64,000 nucleotides of DNA from Whitmania pigra (lineage: Eukaryota > Annelida > Clitellata > Hirudinida > Haemopidae): NCBI GenBank assembly GCA_021613335.1, contig JAJTWR010000113.1:3274501-3338500 (forward strand). Direction: 5' to 3'. The number at the start of each line of letters is the position of its first letter. Positions within the stretch are counted from its first letter, which is position 1. The translations under genes and the position numbers were made by a program. The notes under the pieces were generated by a model. That model saw nothing but the letters and a program-made list of their open reading frames with translations, was not told the DNA's origin and searched no databases. Positions 1-14,857 of this stretch are shown here, piece after piece.

Positions 1-343
1 TCATAAAAATTTATAATTAAAGGTAAAACTGACGAGAATTTTCTGTTTTCTTGTTAGGGCTCTGTTTTTCATAGAATCCCAATTTGTATAAACGTCTTTA
101 TGCTGTCCTTTTATGGAGCCGATATCATAATATCCTAGATTTCTTTTAGAACAATGATATCATGACTTGTATATTTACAGCAAATGAAAAGTTCTCATGC
201 ATTCATAACTTGTCTTTTCTATTAGTTCACACTTGTAACGATAAAACAAGATACGCTTCACTGCTACACTCGTGCGTTAAAACGAGTAGAGAAGAAGGCA
301 ATAATTATAACATAATTAGTGTTTCAAATTAGTGTTAACTCAC

Positions 344-3068
<2,725 letters not shown>

Positions 3069-4125
3069 CTACCAAGAAATAGTTTATAAAAGTTTCACAA
3101 AACAAAACAAATTCAGAAAAGCTATTACTTAGCATTGTCAGAAGCAATAGAACTTTTAACTATTGGTTTAAATACACATTAATTTTGTATAGAATATTAC
3201 ACTTCATCATTGAATGCTCTTGAATCTGAGATCGATTTGCCAAGTACTTAAATCATCACCATATACAGCTGGAAATTAGCTTAAATTGGTCCATTTATTA
3301 TAATTTAATTAAAATTACTAAAGCTTTCTTTTTATTTAAATAACATTATATCACCGTCTCTTAGTCTGATATCAATTAACGTGGGATAATAATACCTGGA
3401 CTATAAATTATTCGTTAATTAACGTTTTAAAAGTTTTCATGGTATTAGTGATGCTGATATCTAAGCCATATTCTCGAAATTTGTACATTTACTAGTTTTA
3501 GTTTGGCTCAAAAAAACCACGATGGAGTTATTTTATCTCTATACACTTGCAGACTAATTCTTACCGTTTAACAACAAATTGTTAATTTCGATTCTTATTT
3601 TGATATGTAGCATTTTGTTCTCACAGTAGTGCATATTAAAATGTAATCTGTTCACAACAAATAATTATTACTCATGTTCTTTCGTTTGAGGAATATTAGC
3701 ATTTCCATAAATAGACATTTCCAAATATGGTTAAATTGAATATATAAATCCGTACTCTGTTTACTCATCGCGACACTCATTTGGGTTCAGTACTTAGTCA
3801 CAAACCGGCGAAGACCATTCTAATCCCAATCTTTAGGGAATAGGCGTTAATTCTTCTGAAAAAATTGTATGTTTCGTTGACAATTTCTACTCCAAAAAAA
3901 TAATCATCAGATTATGGTGGAAATGTTTATTTTTTGATGATGAAAATGTAAGTCACCGAAATCTATAATTAAAAATCTTGCAATTTGTTTTAAGGCATTT
4001 AAGGCAGATCGTCTCAGCATAAAATTAATGACAATGCGCGGAATTTGTCTCCAATAAGAATTCAAAAAATCCGGCTAAGCTTGCTTAATCGTTACTTCAA
4101 TGTTCATTAAATACTGATTATTTTA
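3069..4125. other. no gene seen: alpha-actinin 5' intron or upstream region
   Basis: AT-rich sequence without a recognisable exon. The missing first coding exon of alpha-actinin may lie here or further right, but I could not identify it. Confidence 0.5.
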
Positions 4126-4428
4126 TTGTGCTGTCGTATAATACGTTACTGTTTTGTGATATGGTGTATTTTAATTAATTGTCTCATTGCCGATACGCAC
4201 CATTGCTTAGATTTAATCAATTTATTGCTCAATAACGACCCTAGAGTAATCGTAGTCCAAAGCTATACCAACATTTTATTCATCCGTGAGAGGCCTGTTG
4301 ATAATTCTCACATAATTTTGTACAAGAATGTTACAAAAAAAGTACCTTCTTTTGTTGTTTTTCCCACAAAGGATCCAAAACTGCCTCTCTTTCCCATTCA
4401 TCTTCAGGTTCCCTTGACGGATCAGTGA
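4126..4428 (+). CDS. small hypothetical ORF with signal-peptide-like N-terminus
   Basis: An open frame of 100 codons. The first 22 residues are hydrophobic and cysteine-rich (FVIWCILINCLIA) and could be a signal peptide or membrane anchor. The rest shows no motif I recognise. It is flanked by long AT-rich sequence, and no partner exon or conserved splice site is evident. It may be a chance ORF or the first exon of an unknown secreted protein. Confidence 0.2.
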   Translation: MCCRIIRYCFVIWCILINCLIADTHHCLDLINLLLNNDPRVIVVQSYTNILFIRERPVDNSHIILYKNVTKKVPSFVVFPTKDPKLPLFPIHLQVPLTDQ

Positions 4429-5684
4429 GCATCTTTCCGAGTTGCAAAAGTGTAATCCTGCTAGAACGTTGGGAAGAGTGTCATTTATGAATATCCTTTA
4501 AGGTCCCAATTAGTGCAGAGCTCAAGGAACTTCCCACATGCACAGCAGTTAACCTGCACGCTTGGGCACTAAACGCTTGACAATTATTTGCTAAACAGTG
4601 TGTAACGAATACTCCAAATTGTTATCTCTTAGCTAAACTTGGGCTAATAAGATTGTTTGGAGCTTCACATCATTCACTTGTCAAATAAATGCATGTTTTG
4701 AAGCGCTTGAGGAATTCTCAGAATGTTCAAAGAATGGTAAAAATATTTAAATGGAGATGCTTATAACTCATTTCACTCGTTAAATATTGGAAAGGCTTTT
4801 TGTAGTTAGTTTTAAAAACTCTTGCGAGAGGCTAGGAATTTCACTTAACTTATAAAATATGGGAATATAAAAATTGATAACGTGTCGGATTGCAATGATA
4901 TTGGTATCAAAAATTATTAAATAGCTAAGTTTGATTTCATCAAGTTGACTTCCCAAATAACAACAGACCCATTACGTTTGTTAGAAACAATATTCATATA
5001 TTTGTTAAAAATTAATCTGGGAAAGACTAACAAAAGTATAGGGCTTATCAAGATGGGGTGAAGGCGAGCCATTAGGCACGGCAGGACATGGCAGGGGCGG
5101 TCCGCCCCGGGAGGCAAGTGCCAAAGGGCGGCATTTTGGGGGTACGTAAAAAATAAAATGTATAAAAAGACCATCCCTCTCTTCAGTATTTTACTGTGTC
5201 CATTGAAGAGTCAGATTTCATCAAGTTCCTGATTTTGCAAACAAATACGCCTTTCTCGGACCGTCAATCCGCTTGATGATATTTATGATTGGCATAGTTG
5301 ATGAAGAAATATAGAAAAAAAGTTTTTTGTCAAAAGTAATAGAATTAAGTGCCTTGTGGAAGCTTCCGGAAACCGTAGAATCGATGGTTCCTTTCATCGT
5401 TTGAGCTTCATACATAGTCAGGACGGAAACCATGAGGACACCCCATTATTCCTTGATATCTCGATAAAGAAATATTTGATTGTGGGAAAATTTTATTATG
5501 TTATGTATTTATATATTTGTGATTATCTTTTTTAAATTTTTGTCAAAATATATTCATGTATTAGTTTTAAAATCCCAAAAACGTGATTTCGGGGCGTCCA
5601 ATAACCATGAAAGACACTTTCAAAAATCATCGAAAAATGTAAAAACCTAATGAAAACACAAGAAAAAATATTATTAATAAGAAA
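4429..5684. other. intergenic stretch with a hAT-like terminus, no gene seen
   Basis: No coding signal beyond shadow ORFs. A GC-rich patch starting CAGGGGCGGTCCGCCCC at 5092 looks like the terminal inverted repeat of a hAT transposon, but I found no matching opposite end nearby, so it is probably a broken copy. Confidence 0.35.
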
Positions 5685-6200
5685 TAATGTTTCCTTTATT
5701 GTCAATAACTTTAAAACATTTGTTACCCATTGATTTTATTAGGGTTTTTACGAATTTTCTGTCCAGCTCTTTCCAGGGGCGTATTCCAGGTCAGATTTTG
5801 AGTGAAACTGCCTTCCATTATTGCAAATAAATCCTGACAACGTTCCCCAGACATTTTATATAAAGTAAACTCAACTCACAATTTTCAAATTTCTGCTCTG
5901 GAAAAATGTCTTTGTCAACTTAGAAGTGTGCATTGTCTTCCTGGAAAATAAAATTTTCTCCATAATAATCTTCTCCAAAAGGTAAGAGTTTTAGTTTCCT
6001 AAAACTTTGATTTATTCCACCGAAGACTACCTCCCATCCAGAAAGGCTAATTCAGTCAATCCTTCACTTGAAATTCCTCCCCAAATCATCACCGATCCTG
6101 CTCCATGATTTCGACTAAAAAATGTTCCTTTTTCTAATCTGGGGTAAGGATGTCCTCAACGTTTTCAAAAGGCCTTAAAATGCTATTTTACAGGTTTTTT
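5685..6200 (-). pseudogene. degenerate Tc1/mariner transposase remnant
   Basis: Read on the minus strand, several frames give Tc1-family DDE transposase landmarks: NHGAGSVMIWGGIS near 6100, then a stretch ending FQEDNAH near 5940, followed by SKLTKTFF. The family norm is SVMVWGGIS followed by an FQQDNAP-like catalytic aspartate block. Stops and frameshifts break the frame throughout and the N-terminal DNA-binding part is not recognisable. Terminal repeats were not found. It is an old, inactive copy. Confidence 0.8.
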
Positions 6201-6680
6201 TCAAGTTTTTTTTTCGTAAGAAAATGGTATCCTCAATAAAATTAACTCTTTCAGCAGACAATAGAGAGAAAGCGGCGTATATTAAAGCGCCAAAAATAAT
6301 TAAACAGAATTTTGTGTAAACCTTATACAATAATCAATAGATATTTTTTTATTTTTTATAAAAAAAAACAGACACAAGTATATTTTTTTAAATGATACAT
6401 TCATGCAACTCCCTACTAGGTTTATTTATGCATTTCCAAGTTATGAGTGTGAAGGCTCAAATGATATATCGATAACTTGGCTAATTGTAATTTTAGTAAT
6501 ATTTTATTTTGAATTAAAGTTTAACAAATAGAATTCCATAAACTTTTTCGTTTTCGAAATCCCTTATTTAACAATAGGTGTCAAGTAATCGACATATTCT
6601 AAATGTATATATAAATATCTGTATTCATTCGAATGTAGATAAAACTTATGGACCCCAAATTCTTTTGTTAAATATATGTA

Positions 6681-7948
6681 ATGGCTTCAATACCTGTACA
6701 AGAATCCGGCGATTCTGGCATTAGTTTATTTTGTGAAAGTTATCAAGTCGAGTCAACTAGTGAAGGATTGAGGTATGAACCCGGCCAAGAATCGTCTTAC
6801 GTATTTGTTTACAATTAATGAAGTCTGATAGTTAATTTTAATTTTATTTACCTTGATAGTGCAATGACAGATTTACCAACAAATAGATCATACAAGATGA
6901 ATCACAAAAGAAGAGGTCCTCTTATTATCATAAACAATCATAAATTCAATGGGTTATTAGGCCAGAAAGATAGAAAAGGCTCTGACATTGACATCCAGAA
7001 CTTGAAAAAAGTGTTTGAAGATCTTAGATTTGAAGTCACAATTTATCAAAACCAATCAGTTAGTCAAATGCAAGAAATTGTGAAAATTGGTAAGTTGACT
7101 AATTTTGGGTACCTACCTTGACCACTTTTAAAGTTCTGGCTATGCCACTGGAAAAATGTAATTGTTCTAAATTCATGTAGCATCAAAAGCTGATTATTCT
7201 GCATGCGATTGCTTTGCCATGGCCATATTGAGCCATGGTGATATTGGTAACACTGTTTATGGAACTGATGGAACAATAAAGTTTGAGCTTCTCATTGATC
7301 CTGTAAGCAAGAACAAAGTGAAAAGTCTCATAGGAAAGCCAAAGCTCTTTTTCATTCAGGTGAGTAAATTAAATGGGTTCAATTACTTTAATTAATTACA
7401 TTTAATTGGGCCCATTCTTACACAAAATAATGAACTTTTTAAGTTTAATGCATTAATTATTGAATGTTTTATTTACATTAGCTGAAGATTATTAATTTTT
7501 TTATCAAGGCATGCAGAGGAGATGAAATAGATGATGGAGTCAAAAGCGAGGAGATGGATGGTCAGTACGAAGAAGATGCAAAAACAGTTGAGGAGGAAAA
7601 CAACCTCACAAAGATCCCTGTAGAAGCTGATTTCTTGTACTCTTACAGTACTGCTCCAGGTTGTCTGAAAATATATTGCTTCATTAAATACATTTTATTA
7701 TACCATTGACATTTGTTACAGGTTATTTCTCATTCAGAAATAAAAAATATGGCAGTTGGTACATTCAAGCGCTGAAAAACGTATTTGAAGAATATGCTCA
7801 AGAACATGATTTACTTCATCTGCTCACTCTGGTAAGCTATGAGGTAGCAGTGAAAAAAGCATCTAAAAGTGAAAGCAAAGCTCTGGATAACAAAAAGCAA
7901 GTCCCTAGCTTTGTCTCGATGCTCACAAAATTGCTTAAATTTCATTGA
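6681..7948 (+). CDS. effector caspase (caspase-3/7-like), copy A
   Basis: Cysteine protease that executes apoptosis by cleaving after aspartate. Five exons: 6681-6772, 6860-7089, 7181-7359, 7509-7659, 7722-7948. All have GT/AG borders and phases add to 292 residues plus stop, a normal effector-caspase length. The ATG at 6681 opens a short prodomain of about 40 residues without CARD or DED. Catalytic His126 lies in AILSHGD and catalytic Cys169 in QACRGD. After an acidic linker comes IPVEADFLYSYSTAPG, almost the same as the caspase-3 inter-subunit processing site (cleavage after VEAD), and then the small subunit (GSWYIQAL ... FVSMLTKLLKF). An AATAAA at 8248 could serve the mRNA. It is paired with a paralogue at 14.9 kb with the same exon phases. 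Everything needed for activity is present. Confidence 0.95.
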
Positions 7949-8549
7949 GGAGATTGCTTACTCTTCCCCCACAATTACCTTTTTGGCAATGTAAGCAAAA
8001 AATAGTTTTACTCAAGCGTTTGAAATTGTTTCGAGGTGAGTCAGTGCTCGTTAACCTGTATCACCTGATAACATTGTGACCTCTCAGCGATTTTCATTTT
8101 GTTTTATAATAAGTTCCATTAATGGTGTTCAGCTTCTTACTAGCATATTTTGTCTTAAAGCTGCTTTTGAATTATTATAACATGAAATGTGAAAGGAAAC
8201 TTTTAATGGCTTAAGTTGTTCAAGCATGACATTAACATTTGTGCAACAATAAACAAATCTTAAAAATGTTGCTAAAAAAATATTTAAAAAAAACCAAGTT
8301 AATTGTTATTAAACCAAGCATTTATTAGACGACAAAAATCCTTTGACAATTTATTGGAATTCTGTCAAAATCCCAGAGGACTTTTGAGGTTACTTCCAAG
8401 CTGTTTGTTTTCAATCAACTTTGTAAATTATTTACATGCCTACATCAGTAAATTAATCCCATAATTTTTATTATTGTGATAAAACATTTTCTAAAAAATT
8501 CTCAAGAAAACTAATCATGTTTCTTTTATTAAACAAGAATGCCAATTAT
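7949..8549. other. convergent 3' region between caspase A and CWF19L1
   Basis: No coding sequence. It holds the 3' UTRs of two converging genes: an AATAAA on the plus strand at 8248-8253 for caspase A and one on the minus strand at 8525-8530, about 20 bases beyond the CWF19L1 stop. Confidence 0.6.
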
Positions 8550-11171
8550 TTACAAGAAGGGGTCAAACAACTTAAAAGAGTTTCTAAATTTGGAGCAACA
8601 AGCATCCTCTTCCTCTTTTGATAGTTGACAGGCTTTCCAATCAATCTTTTCTGGTGAGCACAACAAGCTTGGTAGGCACAGCATCTCCCTGGAAGATGAA
8701 ATACAGGGTATAGTAATAACATGCATTACAAATAAACAAACCTCCAAAATATCAACCTGCCAAAGTTTAATGGAAAACCACTCTTTATGTTCATGAAAAA
8801 TCGTGCTTGAGGTGTTTCCACGTAGAGGTAAGGGGCACCACCAGGGATTATTTGATTCAGTTCAGACATTTGAGGAAGTTCTTTGAGCTGCATCTGGCGA
8901 CTCTCTGCAAATCCTACAATACTCGTTTCTATGACGTTTTCACATGACTTGGGGAGTGGTACGGCTTGGATCTGAAGATGAGATGTCTTGAAATTTCGTT
9001 CATAGAACACAACACATTTCCCAATACTTCTGAAATACTTTTTAAGGCTTTCCTTGTATCTAAATCATGAATTATATATATGTAAATATGATTTTTGGTG
9101 AATTTATTACTAACAAATCAAAACCTACAGTTTTATTTCATTTAATACATCTGCCTCAGACGTTACCAATGACTGGGTATGGTTTATAGGAATTATTAAA
9201 ACATGATCCTCAGACAAGCCTCCTTTAGCTAAAGCCAGATAACACTTGAAAAGAAAATGACATTTAATTACGACAATAAAGCTTAAAAATTATTTTTGTT
9301 ATCACACCTGATCTCCAATGCTTGTTACAAGATGTTTCTCCACTTTTGGATTAGCCAAACAAAACCAACAGGAATCAGGAGAAATTGGTGTCAAGTTCTT
9401 ATTCTGTCTCTTTGCCAAGTTTCCTCCTTGATCTTCAATCCTTCTTTTCCTGGAATGATCCACTGTTCCACTATCGATGACTTGCTGATCATAAAAGAAC
9501 TGCGTCCTCTTCTTCAAACATAAGCTCAATCAGTCTCATTGGATAAATATTAACAGAAATTTACAGGCAAATTAAAAAAAAATTAGATCGCATTAGCACC
9601 CATTGCCAAACTAGTAACAACCTTTGGAGTGATCACAATAATTCTTGGCTTAATTTTGTTATTTAAGATGTTTAATAGGATTTAATATTCACTTTATGAT
9701 TTCATTTATTTAGATTAGCAAGGCAATTAATTAATTTAATCATATTAATCTTATTAAACCTATCTGTTTTGTATTTATCTGATCTTTTGGGTGCATTATG
9801 TACTCAAATGTAATGCAAAATCAGTTTTTTCTAATCGTTTTATCGCTCATATAGCCTAGCAAAAGCTGCTCTCTGGCAGTTCAGGCCTAGATGCAAACAT
9901 GCAGGAATGCAAACCAGTCAGTCTACTAAAATAAAATTTTAAGCCAACCTGTACGTCTGCCTCCTTGGCAACAAAAATGCTCGGATCAAATTTGTAAGGG
10001 GCTTCTGTTACATCATTGGGCTGCTTAGTTAATTCAGAGCCATCAATGGTCTTCATAGGATTGATATGGAAAGCATATATGAACTGAAATGGGGATCATT
10101 TTTTAAAAGTAACCAAACAATAACACGTCAAAAGCTCATCTAATGAACCTTTTTCTTTTCTGCATTTCCAACAGCTGCCAACGCCACAAATCTTGTAGCA
10201 TGCTCAGGAGTATTACTCAGAATTGCATGATTCCTGTTTCAAGACAAATAACACTTTAAAAAAGTAAACTGAAAAGTCATCAGATACCAACCTGTATGGC
10301 TGTCGCTCATAAGAAATATTGTCACTTCCAGAAAAGTGATATCTGGGCTTCAGCAGCAATGCTAATTGTGATACGAGATGAGAACCAACAACTTTATCTT
10401 CTTCAGCCTTTATAGGAGCATAATGATAATTTTAATGAATTGCATTAAAAAATCAATGAGCTTGAATTCCTACCAGATTGCTTCCATATTTGGCAACATC
10501 TTTTGGCCACTGTGATGTGAGGAGGATATCAACACCTCCAAAATCCCTTGGCAAGGCTGCTTTCAGAGATAAAACTTCTTCCATGTCAAAGTTGCTAACC
10601 GTTTTAATTCCATTATTCCCTTCCAAGCCACTTAAGTATGCAACACTTAAAGATGATGCACTGGAGAAAAATCCCTTCTTCCCTGTGTTTCCAAATTATA
10701 TAAGCATTTAAAATAGCATTCAAAGTCAAACCCATAAAATAAAAGTTTATACCTAGATACAAAACATTTTTGCACAAATTACATCCATCAACATTCTCAT
10801 AAAATTCTGATGTATTTTCACTGCTGGGTCCCAGCACATAAGTTGAAATTGGAAATATAAATTGGTCTTCCAGTAGCTTTCTATTTATAACTTTATCCTT
10901 CCCAAAAAACTCTCCAACACAAAATAAGGCCTTAAATTTAGAAATCACATTAGTACATCGAAACAAATCAATCAAATGCATTTATCGTACGTCGTAAGCG
11001 CCAGTCTTTTTAACGATGGCATTGACCTTGGAAATCAATGTACTAAATTGGCCATTTACGTCCCCACAAACCAATCTACAAAAACATTTAGTTATGGTTT
11101 CAAAAGTCAATGAGATATTTGCTGTTTACAACTTTATGTATTAGATAGTCATAGGTAACTCACATCTTCAT
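8550..11171 (-). CDS. CWF19L1: CWF19-like protein 1 (CwfJ family, debranching-enzyme-associated)
   Basis: Homologue of human CWF19L1 and yeast Drn1, linked to the spliceosome and lariat debranching. Eleven exons: 11171-11164, 11075-10991, 10930-10753, 10682-10474, 10407-10292, 10233-10149, 10083-9949, 9499-9308, 9244-9129, 9059-8757, 8688-8550. Phases join perfectly to 521 residues, against about 538 in human. The first coding exon is only 8 nt, giving [11 protein letters not shown]. The N-terminal metallophosphatase-like part includes [10 protein letters not shown] and [14 protein letters not shown], then KPRYHFSG and YERQPYRNHAIL. The CwfJ C-terminal 1 domain has [15 protein letters not shown] and [14 protein letters not shown] (HIT-like). 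CwfJ C-terminal 2 follows with FPLNFGR, then [14 protein letters not shown] and the stop at 8550. It lies between the two caspases on the opposite strand. Nothing is missing. Confidence 0.95.
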
Positions 11172-12000
11172 CTCAACGATTTCGAATAACTAATCTAAAT
11201 AGTATAATATTTTAATAATAATAACAAGATAGAAAGCGGGGCCTGTCCAGAAACTTTGAAATCAGTTATGTAGATAGAAAAAATCTGCACACTATCGCTC
11301 ACTAGCAACAACATTAATAAAAAAGCAATATAAAAATTGCGGACAAACTAAACTTTATTGTCAAAAATTTTAAATTTCAATATAATTTAAATTTTATTTA
11401 CAATTTAGCTATAAACCACCAACGTTGCAGTAGCGATTAAATTCACAAGCACTTAGCAGCCAGCTTTAAACTGGTACGGACCCGGGGAATCCGACCGTCT
11501 AACAGTTAGACTCTAACTAAAACAAAGCATTCCGATCAGGGTTCTTGAGAGAAAAAAGGTTCTGGTTCAAAACCTTTTCTGGGTCCTCCTTTCCAGCACT
11601 ACTCCTACCTACCAAGACGATTCAGTTACATTATTTATGTTCTGAAGAATCAGAAATCTTTTTAAAAGGTTTACGGAACATTTTATCAAACTGTCATAAG
11701 AATCAGCATTAGAAAGAAATAATATCATTTAAGCCTTGCAGGCCTATTACAAAACTTTAATCAAGTACAATTTTTAGTTTAATTCAATTTAATTTTTCCT
11801 CTTCATTATTGCAATATTGCACAAGTCTATTTAAATCTAATAAAATCACATTACACTGCTGTAACACTGTGAGGTTCTAATATATTTGAAAGGATCCCTG
11901 GAATAAACAATATAGATAAAAAATGCAACACTCATTATCATTATCAATCATCATTATTCATTATTTTACAACTAGAGGCTAGTTTGCATTTGGAAAAATG
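11172..12000. other. intergenic, no gene seen
   Basis: This lies upstream of CWF19L1 and should hold its 5' UTR and promoter. I see no motif I would name, and no coding sequence. Confidence 0.5.
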
Positions 12001-13484
12001 TTTAAGTTCACAAAACCAATTTTAGGGCTCCCGGCTGCACCCCCTGTCGCAGGGGTTAATTTCGATGGCCGTTGCTGTGTTGACGCAATGTGATTTCCGC
12101 CCAGTGCTCTGATTGTCAACGTAAAGACATTCATGTTTTCTGTTGTACGGAGACCTGGCTTAATATAGATATTCCTAACTCTATGTTTTGCCCTCCTGGA
12201 TATCTGACAGTTAGATGGGAACCAAAGGAGGGGGTGTGATGCTATTGGTGAGGGACTGTCTCCCCTGTCGTTCAGTTGATATTCCCACCAGATTTAAACA
12301 CATTGAATTGGTCTGCATCGATATCTTATGGGGTTGTGTTACCTGGAGAGTGATAGCATACTACCGCAGAGGAGGTTTTGACATTAGTGCCGAGAATTAT
12401 GCAGTTGAAAGCATTGATTGTTTGCATCACCTCTGCTCTGTTAAAAATACTGTTTGTGTCCTTGGAGACTTCAATTTGCCATCTATGAATTGGTCTCAAA
12501 ATACTGCTCCAAATAATAAAATTTACAATATGTTTCTGGGATTTTTTAATGACTTTGGACTTCATCAATTTGTTACAACTCCAACAAGACATGAAAATTT
12601 GCTTGATTTAGTGATTTCGAATGACCCTCAGTTTATCACCAGAATAGAAACATTATGCCCAAATTTCAAATAGTGATCACAACGTCATCAGCTTCAGACC
12701 AAATGTTCCATCGAACTGGTTTTGCAATCCGGCAGTACCATCCGCAGCATACAACTTCAGAAAAGCTGATTGTCTCATGCTCAATGAATATTTACAGGGG
12801 ATAAACTGGAATTTGTTTTTTCAGTTCTGTCCCACAGTGGATGAATGTTGGAAGGAGTTTAGATATTAGATTGGAATTGCTTTTGAACTTATAACAGGTC
12901 GCAAACAGACAGGAGGATCCCATGAATATTACATCGACGGGCATGTCCTACAGCATGTCGACAAGATCAGAGATCTAGGGATTATAATGGATCCATTCCT
13001 CAAGTTTGATTCACACATTGAAGCCATCACCAAAAGAGCCGCTACAGTCTCCTGGATGATCCGAACATCATTTTCTTCCAAAGATCAGGATATTTTAAAG
13101 CTTGCCTTCTGCATATATGTAAGACCAATACTTGAATATGGCTCCCCAGCCTGGAATCCACACCACAAATATTTAATTGACAAAATAGAAAATGTGCAAA
13201 GGCGATTCACCAAGTCAATTCCATCCGTGGCATCTTATACGTATATGGAAAGACTAAGGTTGCTCAAGCTTCCAACCTTGGAGAGGCGGCGACTTCTGGC
13301 TGATTTGACGCTTGGCTTCAAAATATTTCATGGCTTTACGAACACCTTTCTAATACATTCCCTCCTTGCACAAAACTACACAGGAACAAGAGGACATTGT
13401 CTCAAACTTAAACAAAGTAATTATTCAATAGACAGTGTTAAATACTCCTTTTGTAATAGAATTGTAAAGCCATGGCGGGGGAAG
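12001..13484 (+). mobile_element. internally deleted CR1/L2-like non-LTR retrotransposon
   Basis: 12130-12670 encodes an apurinic-type endonuclease: CCTETWL, a gap, CVLGDFNLPSMNW and LLDLVISNDP, which are the usual Exo-endo-phos landmarks. 12930-13480 encodes the end of a reverse-transcriptase ORF: a block near LGIIMDPFLKF, then YVRPILEYGSPAWNPH, NVQRRFTK and a closing NRIVKPW typical of CR1/L2/jockey C-termini. Only about 270 bases lie between the two, so nearly the whole catalytic RT (including the YADD box) is gone, and the frame changes several times. The sequence stops abruptly near 13484, where R2-like sequence begins. Dead copy; exact clade uncertain. Confidence 0.85.
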
Positions 13485-13946
13485 GGATAGGTGCTTCGTT
13501 GCAGATGCTACGGTCGTGTCGGATATAGCCAATTTGATAACCGAGCCAAGGTCACAAAATATCAAAGAAGAGAGATCGAAAACTTGTTCAAAAATCACAC
13601 CCCACCGGAGCAACAGGCGGCAACCACCGAGTTCTCTTACAAAATGAACTTCCGTGGGGTAGTGGCAATGAAGAGTTTTCGGGACTTAAAATGTATCGAA
13701 ATCCCAAAGAAAGTATTAGCAGTGGTAGAGCACAGACGTGCTCCTCAGTAAACACCACACCTGGCAAGAGTTCCAGGAACGTACGTGGAGGAAGGCGGAG
13801 AGCAGGGATGCTGAAATGATCAACAAACCCCGACCAACAGGGACTTTAAAAATTAACGGGTTTAATAAACTTTTATTATACTTTAAATATTTACGAACAG
13901 TTTATGTCACTGTCTGGTTCTTTTTACGATGCTTGGAGGAAATAAA
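13485..13946 (+). mobile_element. 5'-truncated R2-like non-LTR retrotransposon (endonuclease C-terminus and 3' UTR)
   Basis: 13496-13535 reads VADATVVSDIANL, the beta-strand block that carries catalytic residues of the restriction-like endonuclease of R2-type elements. After a one-base frameshift, 13545-13750 reads KVTKYQRREIENL, NFRGVVAMKSFRDL and IPKKVLAVVEHRRA, matching the rest of that domain in order (K..KY; WRG.W...S...L; L...V..R.L). About 190 bases of 3' UTR follow. The element ends at 13946, and 28S rRNA sequence starts at once at AAATGCCTCG, the base position where R2 elements join 28S DNA. The 5' part is missing, replaced by a CR1-like fragment. Confidence 0.8.
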
Positions 13947-14310
13947 TGTATTTAGGCAAATGCCTCGTCATCTAATTAATGACGCGCATGAATGGATTAA
14001 CGAGATTTCCACGTTCCCTATCTAGCGAAACCACAGCCAAGGAAATGGGCATGGCAGAATTAGCGGGGAAAGAAGACCCTGCTGAGCTTGACTCTAGTAA
14101 GACTTTGTAAAGAGACATGTGAGGTGTAGCACAAGTAAGAAAGCCTTTCGGGCTAATGAAATACCACTATGTTTATCGTTTCTTTACTTATTCTGTTAAG
14201 CGGAAATAGGACGGCGCTTGCGCTGCTTCGGTATTTTGGCTCCAAGCGACCGCCCTCGCTGTGGCAACATAATCAAAGCAAAATTGTAAGCATTAAAAAA
14301 TAGGGAGTTA
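13947..14310 (+). rRNA. 28S rRNA gene fragment downstream of the R2 target site
   Basis: Clear large-subunit rRNA sequence: AAATGCCTCGTCATCTAATT, GACGCGCATGAATGGATTAA, CGAAACCACAGCCAAGG, then GCGGGGAAAGAAGACCCTG and TTGAGCTTGACTCTAGTAAG, GAAATACCACTA and a decaying block up to about 14310. It carries substitutions relative to conserved metazoan 28S (for example AATTAATGACG for AATTAGTGACG), so it is a non-functional fragment of about 360 bases. It begins exactly at the R2 site and lacks everything 5' of it. Nothing of the rest of the rDNA unit is seen. Confidence 0.9.
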
Positions 14311-14857
14311 CCGCTCGATCGACAGTTAAATTTACTTAACTCTGCTATATGTACTTGGTAAGCTCATCGATTGGAGTGACGCGCGGCAATTGAGCTTGGA
14401 TTTGATCTGTGAACAGTCGTTCCTAGAGAAGTTATCAAATACACCAAGAGAAAAAGAAAGAAAGTTCTCATAAATTTCATGCAAATTTTACTAAGATTTA
14501 AGTCTCAGAAGAGAGTGAACTAATCAAACTTGATAATTACTCAGGGTTCTCGTTTAGATAATCCTGGCTGTTACTTAAAATTATGTCAAAGACCGCTGCC
14601 AAAACTATTTTAAAAAGTTATCTTTCCGCCTTTTGTTGAAAGTTCTGATAACCATTTAACGGAATTTCCAGGAGGTACGTAGCTGATAGCTGCGGCTAAA
14701 GTGTTTTACTTAATTCGTAAGCCCTTTTATATACATACATTGTGTTTGATCGACTATTAATTTATCATTATTTGTAAAAGTTTAGCATTTGGAAAATAAA
14801 GTCGTGTAATCAAATAACTACATTTATAAAGGGGTTTTTGATTAGTTCCTATAAAAT
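14311..14857. other. upstream region of caspase B, no gene seen
   Basis: AT-rich sequence between the rDNA fragment and the caspase B start. It presumably contains that gene's promoter; no specific element is recognisable. Confidence 0.4.

Noticed and set aside
9296..9523. Plus-strand 75-codon ORF
   Set aside because: Shadow of the CWF19L1 exon at 9308-9499 on the minus strand.
12326..12592. Minus-strand ORF of 88 codons
   Set aside because: Antisense to the LINE endonuclease, which gives clear conserved motifs on the plus strand.
13738..14025. Plus-strand ORF of 95 codons reading through R2 3' UTR and 28S sequence
   Set aside because: The second half translates ribosomal RNA sequence, so it is not a protein gene.
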